Shown here: one piece after another, positions 52,650 to 62,845 of the stretch | How the letters are laid out: every line of letters begins with the position of its first letter | Position numbering within the stretch: position 1 is the stretch's first letter | Assembly (NCBI GenBank): GCA_025594325.1 | Contig: JANHCV010000002.1 | Location: 496,001-560,000 of the forward strand | Origin: Blastocladiella emersonii ATCC 22665 | Lineage: Eukaryota > Blastocladiomycota > Blastocladiomycetes > Blastocladiales > Blastocladiaceae | Direction of reading: 5' to 3' | DNA length: 64,000 nucleotides | Program-made: the position numbers and the translations under genes | Notes under the pieces: generated by a model | The model's database searches: none | What the model was told of the DNA's origin: nothing | What the model saw: only the letters and a program-made list of their open reading frames with translations

Positions 52650-55053
52650 ATGACCGACGCGACGCAAAAGTTCATCACCAAGCTCTCGGCCGCCATCGAG
52701 GCCGAGCGGCTCGCCGAGGTCGAGGAGACCGAGGCCCTGCTCAAGAGTACGCCGCCGCGTCCCTGATCCGCGTCACTCCGCCCCCTGACGCTCTCGCCGC
52801 CGTACCGTAGAGTACTCGCCCGCCCAGGTCCAGAAGGCCGGCCTCGGCCTCATCAATCTCAAGATCGGCGCGACGCGGACCGGGCTCGGCGGGAAATGGT
52901 GCGCCGCGCGCGCCGCGCGCGCCTCGCCTCCGCCGACTCTCGCTGACGCCGTACCCGTGCTAGCCTTGTGGACCTCGAGCCTGCGACGCCGGGCGTCGAC
53001 GCGCTCCCGCCGCACAAGCTGCGCACCGGCGACATTGTCGCGCTCGAGAACCACAGCTCGTCCGACCGCCCCACCTCCGCGAAACCCGCGGACGGCGGCA
53101 GCGGTAAGGCGGGCAGCGCGACCAGCGGCGTCGTGTACCGCGTCACCGAGGCGAAAATCACGCTCGTTCTCGATGACGATCCGTCGGACGAGCTCAGCGA
53201 GAAGCTGCGCATGTACGCTTCACCCGTCGCAGCTCCACCATGCCCTCGGAACTGACATCTCGTGTAGTATCCGCCTCGCCAACGAGATCACGTACAAGCG
53301 GCTGCAGGCGACGCTGCGCGACCTGACGGACGCCGTCGACGGCAAGCACCCGGCCGCGCAACGGTCGTCGCTCCCGCGTGTCCTGCTCGGGCTCGGGGCG
53401 CCGTCGTTTGACGAGTCGAGCACGAAGCCGCTCAAGCTGTTCAACCCGGACCTCAACGCGAGCCAGAAGGAGGCGGTCCGATTCGCGCTCACGGCGTCGG
53501 ATGTCGCACTGATCCACGGACCTGTGCGCTCGAACTCACTGCGTCTCCTCGCGCGACGTACTGACCCCGAGAACACTTTTAGCCCGGCACTGGTAAGACC
53601 CAGACCCTGATCGAGATCGTGCGCCAGCTCGTCGCGCGCGGCGAAAAGGTCCTGTTCTGCGGGCCCTCCAACATCTCGGTCGACAACGTCGTCGAGCGGC
53701 TCGCGCCCACCAAGCTCCCCGTCCTGCGCATCGGCCACCCGGCGCGCGTCCTGCCCTCGGTCCTCGCCCACTGCCTCGACGTCCGCGTCCGCACCTGCGA
53801 CGAGGGCCAGATCGTCGCCGACGTCGTCCGCGATATCGACACCAAGCTCGCCGGCGTCCGCAAGACCCGCAGCCGCGTCGAGCGGCGTGCGATTTATGCG
53901 GACGTCAAGCTCCTGCGCAAGGAGCAGCGCGCGCGCGAGGCCAACGTTGTCGCGAACTTGTTGACGCAGGCCAAGGTCGTGCTCACGACGCTTAACGGCG
54001 CGGGCAGCAGGAAGCTCGGCAAGTACGACTTTGACACGGTGATTATCGACGAGTGCGCGCAGGCGCTCGGTACGCTCTCAACTCCGTCATCTTGTTGCAA
54101 AGCCGCGCTCATCCCGCGCCGAGTGTAGAGCCCGAGTGCTGGACCGCGCTGCTCAAGGGCCGCCGCGCGATCCTGGCCGGCGACCATCTGCAGCTCCCGC
54201 CGACCATCAAGGCGTCGACGGGCACGACTGCGGGCGTGCTCGCGACGACGCTGTTCGAGCGGCTCATGCAGCGACACGGCGACGCCGTCGCGCGGTTGCT
54301 TTCGGTGCAGTACCGCATGCACGCGGACATCATGGGCTACTCGAGCGCCGCACTGTACGACGGCAAGCTCGAAGCGCACGACACGGTAGCCGCCCACGTC
54401 CTGCCCGACCTGCCGCACCTCACGGACACGGAAGACACGCGCGCGACGCTCGTCCTCATCGACACGGCCGGGTGCGACCTGCTCGAGACGCGCGGCGACG
54501 CGGACGGCGCGAACCCGCTCGCCGCCGACTCGAAATGCAACGAGGGCGAGGCCGACCTCGTCGTCGCGCACGTCCGCACGCTCGTCGAGGCCGGCCTACC
54601 GCCGCGCGACGTCGTCGTCCTCACGCCGTACAATGCGCAGGTCGCGCTCATCAAGGACTGCCTGCGCGCCACCGCGGCTGCGGGCGACCTGCCCGCCGCA
54701 GTCGTCGGGTCGACCGAGGAGCTCGCGATCGAGGTCGGGTCGATTGACGGCATGCAGGGCCGCGAAAAGGAGGCGGTCGTCATCTCGCTCGTCCGCAGCA
54801 ACGACGCGCGCGAGGTCGGGTTCCTCGCGGAGCGCCGCCGGCTCAATGTTGCGATCACCCGCGCCAGGCGGCATTTGTGTGTCATCTGCGACAGTACGTT
54901 ATCTCTGGGTGCGTTGTCAGTGGGTTGATGGGTGCTAACGGACCTCGTTCGTCGGGGGTGCGTGTAGGCGAGACGGTGTCGACCAACGAGTTTTGCCGCG
55001 GCCTCGTCGAGTATATGTCCGAGCACGGCGACCTGCGATACCCGGGTTACTGA
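52650..55053 (+). CDS. IGHMBP2: SF1B DNA/RNA helicase, IGHMBP2/Hcs1-type (675 aa, 7 exons)
   Basis: Upf1-like 5'-3' helicase. Exons: 52650-52746, 52811-52898, 52964-53212, 53268-53523, 53583-54069, 54129-54893, 54968-55053; introns are 55-74 nt, all phases consistent. The N-terminus has YSPAQVQKAGLGLINLKIG, as in IGHMBP2. Motif I, GPPGTGKT, is assembled across an intron. Then come SNISVDNVVERL (Ia), IIDECAQALE (II), LAGDHLQLPPT (III), VQYRMHADIM (IV), LTPYNAQVALI, IDGMQGREKEAVVISLVRSN (V) and NVAITRARRHLCVICDS (VI). No R3H or zinc finger follows, so it resembles yeast Hcs1 (683 aa) in size. Possible roles in replication or ribosome-linked RNA handling come from the family. Confidence 0.9.
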
Positions 55054-55529
55054 ACGCGATGTTCCCGATCTTCTTAAACCTTGAATAATTGATTCGATCT
55101 CGCTCTATGCCTTGTGCAGTATCGTTGACCTGGATGTGGCCGCTGCCGACCGCGGCAGGACCATAAAAGAACCCGCGTGATGGCTTCGCGCCGACAGCGG
55201 TGACCACGAGTGACGTCAATATCATCGACTGCGGCATCAAGGGCGAGAGGAGGGACCGACGAGCGCGTCAGATCGTCACGTGCGGATGAGGAACGCGAAA
55301 CGGCTGGGTTCGATAGAGCCAACGCCTCTAACGAGTCCGAAAACGAGGGCAAACACCGGCATAAAATACTTAGCCTGATCTTTTCTCTGGTCGTAGTGGA
55401 TAAAAACAGGCGAGAAGACCGGAAGCCACACGCAAAGGAACTGCCGTGGCGGCAGCGACTCCCACGCGCCGGCCGCCTTCTCGCCGCTGCCGCGCTCGTG
55501 CCGTGCTTACCCACCCCGCGCATACAACC
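55054..55529. other. Intergenic, helicase to F-box-like cluster
   Basis: GC drops here relative to the housekeeping genes. A GAGCGCGTCAGATCGTCACGTG near 55260 loosely resembles the promoter module. No gene is supported. Confidence 0.4.
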
Positions 55530-57896
55530 ATGAATCAAACAATGGAACTTCATGCAATGGACTCGGGCGACCCTTCGCTTGCTCGGCTGCCCGCGGAACT
55601 GGTCAGCGCTATGCTTCAGCTGGCGGTGCCGCGTTCAGCGATCGCGGCCGCTTCGGCTTCCCTTCGCGCAATCCTTCTCGTCGATGAGCCTGTTCGCATT
55701 GCCTGGACCGTCAGAGTTGTGAAGAAGCTCTGCAGACGTTCACGTTCCGCGCGAGGCCTTCGTTCCGACCCGTTGGCTCGACTCCTGCTTCCGAAATTTG
55801 GTCACTCCAACAGGTACGCCAAGTCGGAGCTCACGTCATACGAGCGCATTCCGGCACCGACGATACTCCTCTTAAATATTGTTGCGTACATGTGCCGTCG
55901 GGTCCGCCAGATCAGCGGCGTCAGCACAGCTCAAAGTTCTTGAGCAAGCGATTGAGACCGAAATCTTTCCTTCCTGGCCATTCAATACGTCGGCGCCCCC
56001 CTCGTACCCTCGTTCGCATGCTTTTTTGCGGCGGCCCTGTTCGGATGGACCGAATTCCTCCATCGCGCACTTGATATCGTTGCCGCGACTGTACCGCAGC
56101 TGCTTAATGTGTCAGTGTCCCTTGGCCACGTCGCAACGTTCATTCGATCTCACGAGCTTCCGTTGAAGTTACTTGACGAGTCCGAAGGTCTGTCCTCCTA
56201 TTCTGTGCGTCTCGCGGACATTCTAGCGTATTTGGCAGTCTCGTCGTGGAAGTACTCAACCTTCCAGCTCCTGATCGGCGAGCCCCGCTACGCGGTGGGC
56301 ACGGCAGCGTTGCTTGCACAGCTTTGCGCGCCCGTTCCGTCGGACTTTGTACTCCAAATTTGCGGAACCCGAACGAGCAGGTCTTGGAGCCGAGCATATA
56401 TTTGCTTGGATTTTTGAGCGCTGCTCAGAAATGCCGGACCGGGTGCAGCAGACGTATGTATGCTCCGCCGCCGAAATGGGCCACACGGTCTTCATCCCGC
56501 TACTCGCCCGTTTTCCCGACCGGGTCAAGCTCGCTCTCCCGTTCCGCAACGACATTAATGATGCCTACATCGGCCTTCAGTGGCTGCCTGACGTTGAGGA
56601 ATTTGACGACGACAGTGTGTATTTCCTGGGCACCTTTGTTTGGTCGTGGTCCTGCGAGGAAACCTTCACAGCTGAAGCTTTTGACCTGCTGGATTCGCAC
56701 AACCTCATTGCCCGCTGTACTCGGAGCTGCCTCGTTTCATGGTATTTCACGCGTGGTCGGCTTGGTTTCACTGAGCGACTTCGCATGCGGTACACGCCCG
56801 AGCAGTGGCAGCGTCTGCTCTTGGATTGTGCGTTTCAATGCTTCCGTTCTAATGCTGACGAGACTGTGCATCATTCTAACCTAACTAGCCCAATCGATGT
56901 AGCGCACCGTCATGGTTGCGGTAGTTACCAGTACGGGTGTTGGAGACGTGGACGTGTTTGCGAAGCTGTGCTTCGATACGCGCTCTCCCCATCACCTACC
57001 GCTGGGAGCAGCTTCGGTCCTCTGAGCCTGGACGACTTTGCACGCGAGTTTTGCTTTGGTTCGCTCGGAGCAAACGAGCCACCCGCCATCACCTGGCAGT
57101 GCGACTTCCTCTTCACCGAGACGGGGTCCTTGGCCATCCCCACCGAGCTGCTTCCCTCGCCAGACTCTTGCGATCAGGACGAGCGCGTTGTTTGGGAAGT
57201 CGCCGTCGACTTGACGTGGCTGCTCGTGTCGGCCTTCTTGGTTCCCGAATGCAATTCAAAGCTCAAGCGCCTCATCAAGGAGTCGAATACGGCGCCCATC
57301 CTGCTCCGTGCCGTCGCTCGGGCGCTTTTCCCGCCTGCTGGCGTGGCCATCGCGCCGAAAGGGCTGCACTACCTTTGCGGCTCCGTTGCGAAAGTTTGCG
57401 GCGATTGCCCGATCATGGCGCAAGCAGTCTGGCGCGACCTCGTCAGCGCGCTCTTCCGGCGCTGCAGCCGTGAAGACTACCCATCGCTCTTTCCATCAGT
57501 CGGCAACCTGTGGTCGCGACTGTGGGGGCTACTGACAAGCGGCCCGAGCAAGTGTGCCGCCGCACTCACAAGCAACGAGTCGAGATGTGACTGCGTTGGA
57601 GCTGCTCAATCCTTTGTGCACATGCTCGTCATGAGCGACCCGCAGCGCGCGATCGCCACGCTTTGGGCCGAGTTTGCCGCGGGCGGCCTGCCGCTGGGTG
57701 TGCTGCGTCTGCTCCCCACCGCGAAGCTGGACGATCTGGTTGGTCCCGAGGCGTTGAGCGGGCTCTTCAGGACACTTATCGCTGGTGCTGCTTTGGCGAA
57801 CGACCAGTCCTGGGTCCCTGGGTCAAGCTCGAGTTCGCGCGGATCGCGCCAAAGGCGTCCGCACTTACGAGTAACGGGATGCGTGTTCGTTCGTGA
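55530..57896 (+). pseudogene. F-box-like family, subtype B copy 1 (B1), several frame breaks
   Basis: Starts with an F-box-like segment (LARLPAELVSAMLQLAV). Frame changes occur near 55950-55970 and near 56350, then a long open part (PDRVQQTYVCSAAEMGHTVF, DDFAREFCFGSLGANEPP, QCDFLFTETGSLAIPTELLP) aligns with copy B2. A 75-nt intron (56828-56902, GTGCGT donor) is in frame and also read through. The last break is an 8-bp tandem duplication, CCTGGGTC twice (57809-57824); beyond it the other frame gives LEFARIAPKASALTS, matching the B2 end. With three breaks it is unlikely to make a full protein. An N-terminal F-box would suggest a ubiquitin-ligase adaptor, but the match is by eye only. Confidence 0.6.
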
Positions 57897-57977
57897 AAAG
57901 TCTCTTATTCATATTATGTTCTGTACCATTCGACCGATGATCGACAGAATGGAAGCGGCGAAGAAGAAAAAGCGAAA

Positions 57978-58000
57978 ACGCGTTGCGCCACATCAGCTGA
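57978..58000 (+). promoter_or_regulatory. ACGCGTT / TCAGCTGA module of A1
   Basis: ACGCGTTGCGCCACA followed by TCAGCTGA (57993-58000), about 85 bp before the A1 start. Nearly the same bases precede A3 and A2. Confidence 0.5.
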
Positions 58001-58083
58001 TGAGCGGCGAAGTGCGCTACCCGAGTTGGTTCTCACGCTTTGTGCGCGATCCATCCGCTCGCTCCGCACCACGCTGATCACCG

Positions 58084-60446
58084 ATGGAGCAAGCGAATGA
58101 AATGTCCGACAACACTTCCAGCAATGTCACGACGCTGGGCGCGCCCGCGCTCCCGTCGCTTCCAACCGAGGTCTTGACCATCCTGCTGCAGCTCGTCCGC
58201 CCTCGCACCACCTTCTGCACTGCTTCACGCGAGCTCTTCGCTGTCTCACGGTCGGAGCGCGTCAAGTTTCTTTGACTCGACCGACGGATTGCACGCGCGC
58301 GCAAGGTCTATTTGGATGAAGAAGAGGGAGAGAGCAACTGGAGCTTCGAACCGAACAGTATACGACGGATGCGGGCGTGGTGCTTCTTGTTGGCTCCCTC
58401 GAGAAGCGCACTTGCGTGATCCCTGGCAGCCCCGACTACCACCGGGTCGTCTCGCTCTTCACCGTCTTGACCGAGCGGCTCATTGGTCTCGCAGCCCCGG
58501 TCATCAGCCGATTTGGCGGTAATCTTGCGCCCCTTGCCGCCAAGGTCAAATCGTCGGCCCACAAGTGTGGCATGCCTCGCAGCATTCGCAAGGACCCTAT
58601 CTTCGCAGTCCTGCAAACTCTCGTTCTCGCCGTGGTATGCCTCGATCCGCCGAATATGGTCCGCGTTCTCTCAGCCGCGCACACCCGGCTGCGCGACCTC
58701 TTCCACGTTCGCATGTCGCTCCGCCGCTGGGTCCAGGTGGCCGATCACCTTCGACACTACGTTTGGGTTCATCGCCGCAACCGGAACGACCAAGTTCCGT
58801 TCTGTAACGTCCGCCTTGTCGAATTCTTGGCGGTTGCCGCTGTTTTCACGTGGAGTCTTCCTACTTGGAGCGCCTTTCGCAATTCCTTCCCCTTCCTTGA
58901 CATAGACTGGGCTATCGGAGCTTTAAACAGTGTCGCTCTCCGGGTCCCTCTGCTTGAAATGAGCCAGGACACGGAGCGGGACCGTCACATGCTCGGTTGG
59001 CTCATGCGCGACTGCTGGACGAATGAGACCCTCAAATATGGAAGGGCACTTGTCCTCGACCTATACGCCAAGCCTCGATTGCTTCGTTACGCCGCTAAAC
59101 TCGACCCCGACCATGTTGTCCGGGCTATCACTGACGATGATCGCGACCAGCTAGTGGAGGCACTTGATGACCACGATTCCGAATTCACAGTTGATCAGAT
59201 CGAGGCACTCGATGACCTGCAAATGCTTGACAGCACAGCGTGGGATCGTGTCCTCGGTTCCGTGCATTTCGAAGTGGACCAGCTTGGACCGCTCCATCCG
59301 ATTGCTGCCCTCGCGCTGCAGCGGCTCGACGACGGTTACATTGCTGTCTTGGACAACTGTACAATTATTCTCGCGTGTTCACACCGCAAAACAGCATCTG
59401 ACTGATGATCGGTTGACTGTTTAGTCCTGGAGCCCTACCTGCAAGCGGACGACTGGACAGAGTCCCCGCTACAGCCGTTGCTGCGCTTTGCTCGGCGCCA
59501 TTTCGGCGACCGTGGCGTCGACTTTGTCGTTACCGAGCTCCTCAAATTTGTCGCCACATTGCCCCCTGGCACACCCGGGCTTCACTGTGCGCACAATCCT
59601 CCGTGCTTGGAAGCGGTTGTCTGCGGAGCGCTGAAGCTCATCTTTTTGAGTGATATGGACGCGAAACTGTGGGACGTTTTCTGCGCTGTGCACGAGGCGG
59701 TTGCCAAGCACTTTTCGTTTGAGCTTTGCTCCTCACTTGCGTGGGCCCCCGTGGCCATCATGCACGACCCGAAGTTGCGCGACCGCGCGATTGCCTATAT
59801 GCGACAGAACGAGTCCATCAGCTCATTTCTTGGCGTCATGGTCGTGGCCATGGCGCGCAACGACGCTGTCGGCCGGCACACAATTCCCCTAGGCGCACCC
59901 GCTTCAAAAGCCCTGGCCTGCGGTCAATGCGAGCTCTCGCGGCAACATGCGTATATCAACACGATCCGTGCGCTACTGGAGCTCGACGCTGGGATCATCT
60001 CCGAGCTTTCTCCTCGTGTTTTGCGATCGCTTCTTTCAGTCCTTGCCGCCAACGAGGACCTCGCCTCGATTGTCTCCGTCCAGGCAGACGCTCCACCGCT
60101 GCCGAAATGTTCCTCGGGATGCAAGTCGATCTCCGCTCCGTACCTCGAGTTGTTGAAGGCCTTGATTGCCACCAATCTTGCAAACCTGATCGACTCCCTC
60201 ATGAATGAGGTCCGTCCGCCACGTGCGCCGCTTCCAATCTCGTTCTGGCGGGCTGTTCCCGACGACGCCCTCGACGGGGTCAAGAACGCACGCTGGCTTG
60301 CCCGAACTGTTTTTGCCTTCCAGCAGCAGCCCGACGCTCGTGTCCTCGAGGATGAACTTTGGCGTGTTGCACCCAAGACTCTGGAATCCGACGAGTACAA
60401 GAGCGCGCTGTCGGCGCTCAATCGTCGAGCAGTCCGGGATGAGTAG
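58084..60446 (+). pseudogene. F-box-like family, subtype A copy 1 (A1), nonsense codon and 5-bp frameshift
   Basis: F-box-like start (LPSLPTEVLTILLQLVRP), then at 58273-58275 a TGA stands where intact copy A2 has TGG (Trp) in a YSWLDRR context. At 58347-58356 CGAAC is tandemly duplicated, changing frame; the next frame gives QYTTDAGVVLL, matching A2 KYTTAAGVVIL. From there the frame is long and open (PIFAVLQTLVLAVVCLDPPN). A 66-nt intron (59359-59424, GTACAA donor, TTTAG acceptor) is in phase, and the frame runs on to the family C-terminus FWRAVPDDALDGVKNARWL, LEDELWRVAPKTL, AVRDE. So one nonsense mutation and one frameshift separate it from a whole gene of about 770 residues. Translation could still start downstream, so a shortened product is possible. 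Confidence 0.65.
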
Positions 60447-60495
60447 CGGTTCAATTATACCTCTTTATGATTTAACAGCTTGCGTCAATGACATT

Positions 60496-61969
60496 ATGAG
60501 GGCGAGCCTGTGGATTTTCGAGCATTGTCCGCGCATGCCATCCACCGTTCAGCGGACGTACGTCTACTCGGCCGTCAATATGGGGCACAACATTTGTTTG
60601 CCGCTGCTTTCGCGCTTCCCCGATCGAGTCGCTCCTGCTTTCGCCCCTCGAGCCAACATTGACGACGCGCGCATCGACCTTTGATGGCTCCCCGACATTG
60701 AAGAGTTTGAGGACGACAACGTTTACCATCTCAGCAACTACATCGAGCACTGGTACCGGAGGGGCATTTCGCCCGAGAATCTTGACCTGCTTGACACGCA
60801 CAACCTCATCGCACGTCACGCGCGGAGCTGGATTGTTGGCAAGGAACTCGCGCGCGGCCGCCTCGACTTTGTTGGGCGCCTTCGCGCGCGCTACATGCCC
60901 GAGCAGTGGAAGGGCCTGCTCCTGGACGGTACACGCTCGCTCAGCATCGCGGATTGCGATTCTGGACTAGTCCTAACCCAGGTGCGAAACGGTATGTGTA
61001 GCGTACCGAGATGCTCGCCGAAACTTGTCGCGCGAAAACGGTGTGGATGTGAGCATTGACGTGCTTCGGTTCGCGCTCACTTCGGTTCCTCCCGCCGACA
61101 GCAGCAGCGGGCAGCTGAGCCTCGACGACTTTGTTCATGACGTTTGCCTTGATTCGCTCGAGGACGGCGAGTCGCCCGCCACTGGCTGGCAGTGCGACTT
61201 TCTCTTCAACGAGCAGGGGTCGTTAGCCATCCCCGCCGAGCTTCTCCCTTCGCCGAACTTCCGCGATCAGGATGATTGCACAATATGGGCGGTCGCTGTT
61301 GATTTGACGTGGCTGCTCGCGTCGGCCTTCTTGGCCGCTGAATCCAAGTCTCGGATCACAGATCTCATCAAAGAGTCGAATACGGCACCCGTCTTGCTTC
61401 GCGCTCTCATTCGGGCTCTGCTACTGCCGGCTGGCGTTTCCCAGGCGCCGGAGCGGCTGCACTACTTTCGCGGCTCCACCGACAAGGTGTGTCGCGACTG
61501 CCCACTCATCTCGCAGACCGTCTGGCGCGATATCTTCGGGACGCTCCTGCATTGCTGCGCTCGCGGGGACCTTTTATCGCTCTTCCCGAACGTTACTGGC
61601 CTGTGGTCGCGACTCTGCCAGCAGTTTGGGACCGAAATTCATGGCACCTCGCACGTGTGCGAGCCGTTCGGCTGCGACCGCCTTGCCTCTGCTCGACTTG
61701 TTGTTCGTACGCTCATCTCGAGCGATCCGCAGCGGACTTTTGACACGTTCCGCGGCGAGGCCGAGTCGACCAGCGGCCTCATGCTGCGCGCATTGCGGCT
61801 GTTCCCCAACGGCACGTTGGATGAGATTGCCGCTCCCGAAACGCTGAGCGAGCTCTTCAAAAAGATGATCGCGGCTGGAGGCACCAGGACTGGCCAGTCG
61901 ACTCTGGCCGAGCTAGAGCTGGCGCGGGTCGCGCCAAAGGCATCCGCGCTCTCAAGTATCGAGTTTTAA
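60496..61969 (+). pseudogene. F-box-like family, subtype B copy 2 (B2), 5'-truncated with a nonsense codon
   Basis: Begins about 50 bp after A1 and lacks the N-terminal region of B1, including the F-box-like segment. Frame from the ATG at 60496: PSTVQRTYVYSAVNMGHNIC. A TGA at 60682 lies where B1 reads through (GLQWLPD in B1). Open frame continues (WLPDIEEFEDDNVYHLS). An intron of 73 nt (60929-61001, GTACAC donor, GTGTAG acceptor) joins LLLD to AYRDARRNLSRENGVDVSID in phase. It ends with LAELELARVAPKAS, intact where B1 is frameshifted. With start and F-box-like part missing and one stop, it is probably a pseudogene. Confidence 0.6.
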
Positions 61970-62076
61970 TCGTTGTGATGCGATGATTCTCTCGGAATGT
62001 ATCATGTTATCTCCTGTGATGACTCAAGATAAGGGGTTTAGTGATCGAGCAGAACGATGCGCTGCAAGCCACGAAC

Positions 62077-62098
62077 CGCGTTGCGCCACATCAGCTGA
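62077..62098 (+). promoter_or_regulatory. CGCGTT / TCAGCTGA module of A3
   Basis: CGCGTTGCGCCACA followed by TCAGCTGA (62091-62098), only 44 bp before the ATG of the short A3 ORF. Same bases as the A1 module. Confidence 0.5.
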
Positions 62099-62141
62099 CT
62101 TTCGTGGCGTTCATCTCGGTCCCCTTTTTCTCACCCAAAAC

Positions 62142-62495
62142 ATGCCTAAACCTAAACCTAAACCTATACCTAAACCGGTTCTCGACCCGTACCTCGCACT
62201 GGTTCAAACCCTGATCAGTACCGATCTGGCTGGCCTCATTGACACTCTCAGGGCTGTATCCGACCCAGCGGGCGCACTGCTTCCTCTTTCGTTCTGGCGG
62301 GCTGTTCCCGACGACGCGCTCGACGTGGTCAAGAGCGCACGCTGGCTTGCAGGAACTGTTTTTGAGGTCCAGGGTCAGCCCGACGCGACTGTCCTTGAAG
62401 AGGAACTTTGGCGCGTTGCACCCCGGACTCTGGAATCGGACGAGTACATGAGCGCGCTGTCAGCGCTCAAGCGTCGAGCGGTTCGGGATGCTTAA
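62142..62495 (+). CDS. A3, short ORF with a subtype A C-terminus only (117 aa)
   Basis: A promoter module, an ATG, a (Lys-Pro) stretch, then about 100 residues matching the last part of A1: PYLALVQTLISTDLAGLIDT, LSFWRAVPDDALDVVKSARW, VLEEELWRVAPRTLESDEYM and RRAVRDA. The F-box-like region and about 650 residues of the family are missing. The KP stretch is encoded by CCTAAA hexamers. The ORF is intact from ATG to stop, so a small protein could be made. It could equally be an in-frame deletion remnant. Similarity of promoter and 3' part to A1 and A2 favours internal deletion of a once full copy. Confidence 0.5.
   Translation: MPKPKPKPIPKPVLDPYLALVQTLISTDLAGLIDTLRAVSDPAGALLPLSFWRAVPDDALDVVKSARWLAGTVFEVQGQPDATVLEEELWRVAPRTLESDEYMSALSALKRRAVRDA
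62145..62174. repeat. CCTAAA hexamer repeat (telomere-like)
   Basis: Three exact CCTAAA units, one CCTATA and one more CCTAAA (reverse complement TTTAGG) sit right at the junction between the promoter part and the C-terminal part of A3. They encode Lys-Pro repeats. TTTAGG is one base from the common fungal TTAGGG repeat in register terms but not the same. Confidence 0.6.
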
Positions 62496-62845
62496 CGGTC
62501 CAATTATAGTCTTTGTCTGATTAACAAACACCCTGCGTTAAAAACATGGTGAGGGCGAGAACACGTACCTTTTCGCATATCGCATATCGCATACGTGGCA
62601 GCGTCGTGCCGCGCCGGTCACCATGGAACTGAATCCGTTCGACTATCAACGTGCGCGAGCGCAGTCTATCTTTGGATATTTACCGAGAGTACGAGGCCGC
62701 ACACAAAACGGGACGAGAGACGCGTTGCGCCACATCAGGTGACCGTTGTCGATCAGGTGGGTGCGCCTTGCGCCACTCGCTCCCACGCTCGTCGCGTTCG
62801 CCTCTCTTTCTCTCCCTACGCCCAACGTCACCCGGACTGTCCGCA
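62496..62845. other. Intergenic, A3 to A2
   Basis: 350 bp with the A2 promoter module at 62717-62742. Contains a short direct repeat of ATATCGCAT near 62575-62592. No gene is supported. Confidence 0.4.
62717..62742 (+). promoter_or_regulatory. GAGACGCG / TCAGGTGA module of A2
   Basis: GAGACGCG (62717-62724), GTTGCGCCACA spacer, TCAGGTGA (62735-62742), about 104 bp before the A2 ATG. Combines the X-type GAGACGCG start with the A-type spacer, linking the two module variants. Confidence 0.55.

Noticed and set aside
56828-56902. Exonic reading of the B1 segment between LLLD and HRHG
   Set aside because: It is open in frame but has a GTGCGT donor and TGTAG acceptor at the place where B2 has a clear intron.
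62145-62174. A true chromosome end or telomere
   Set aside because: Only five units, one imperfect, and unique coding sequence continues on both sides.
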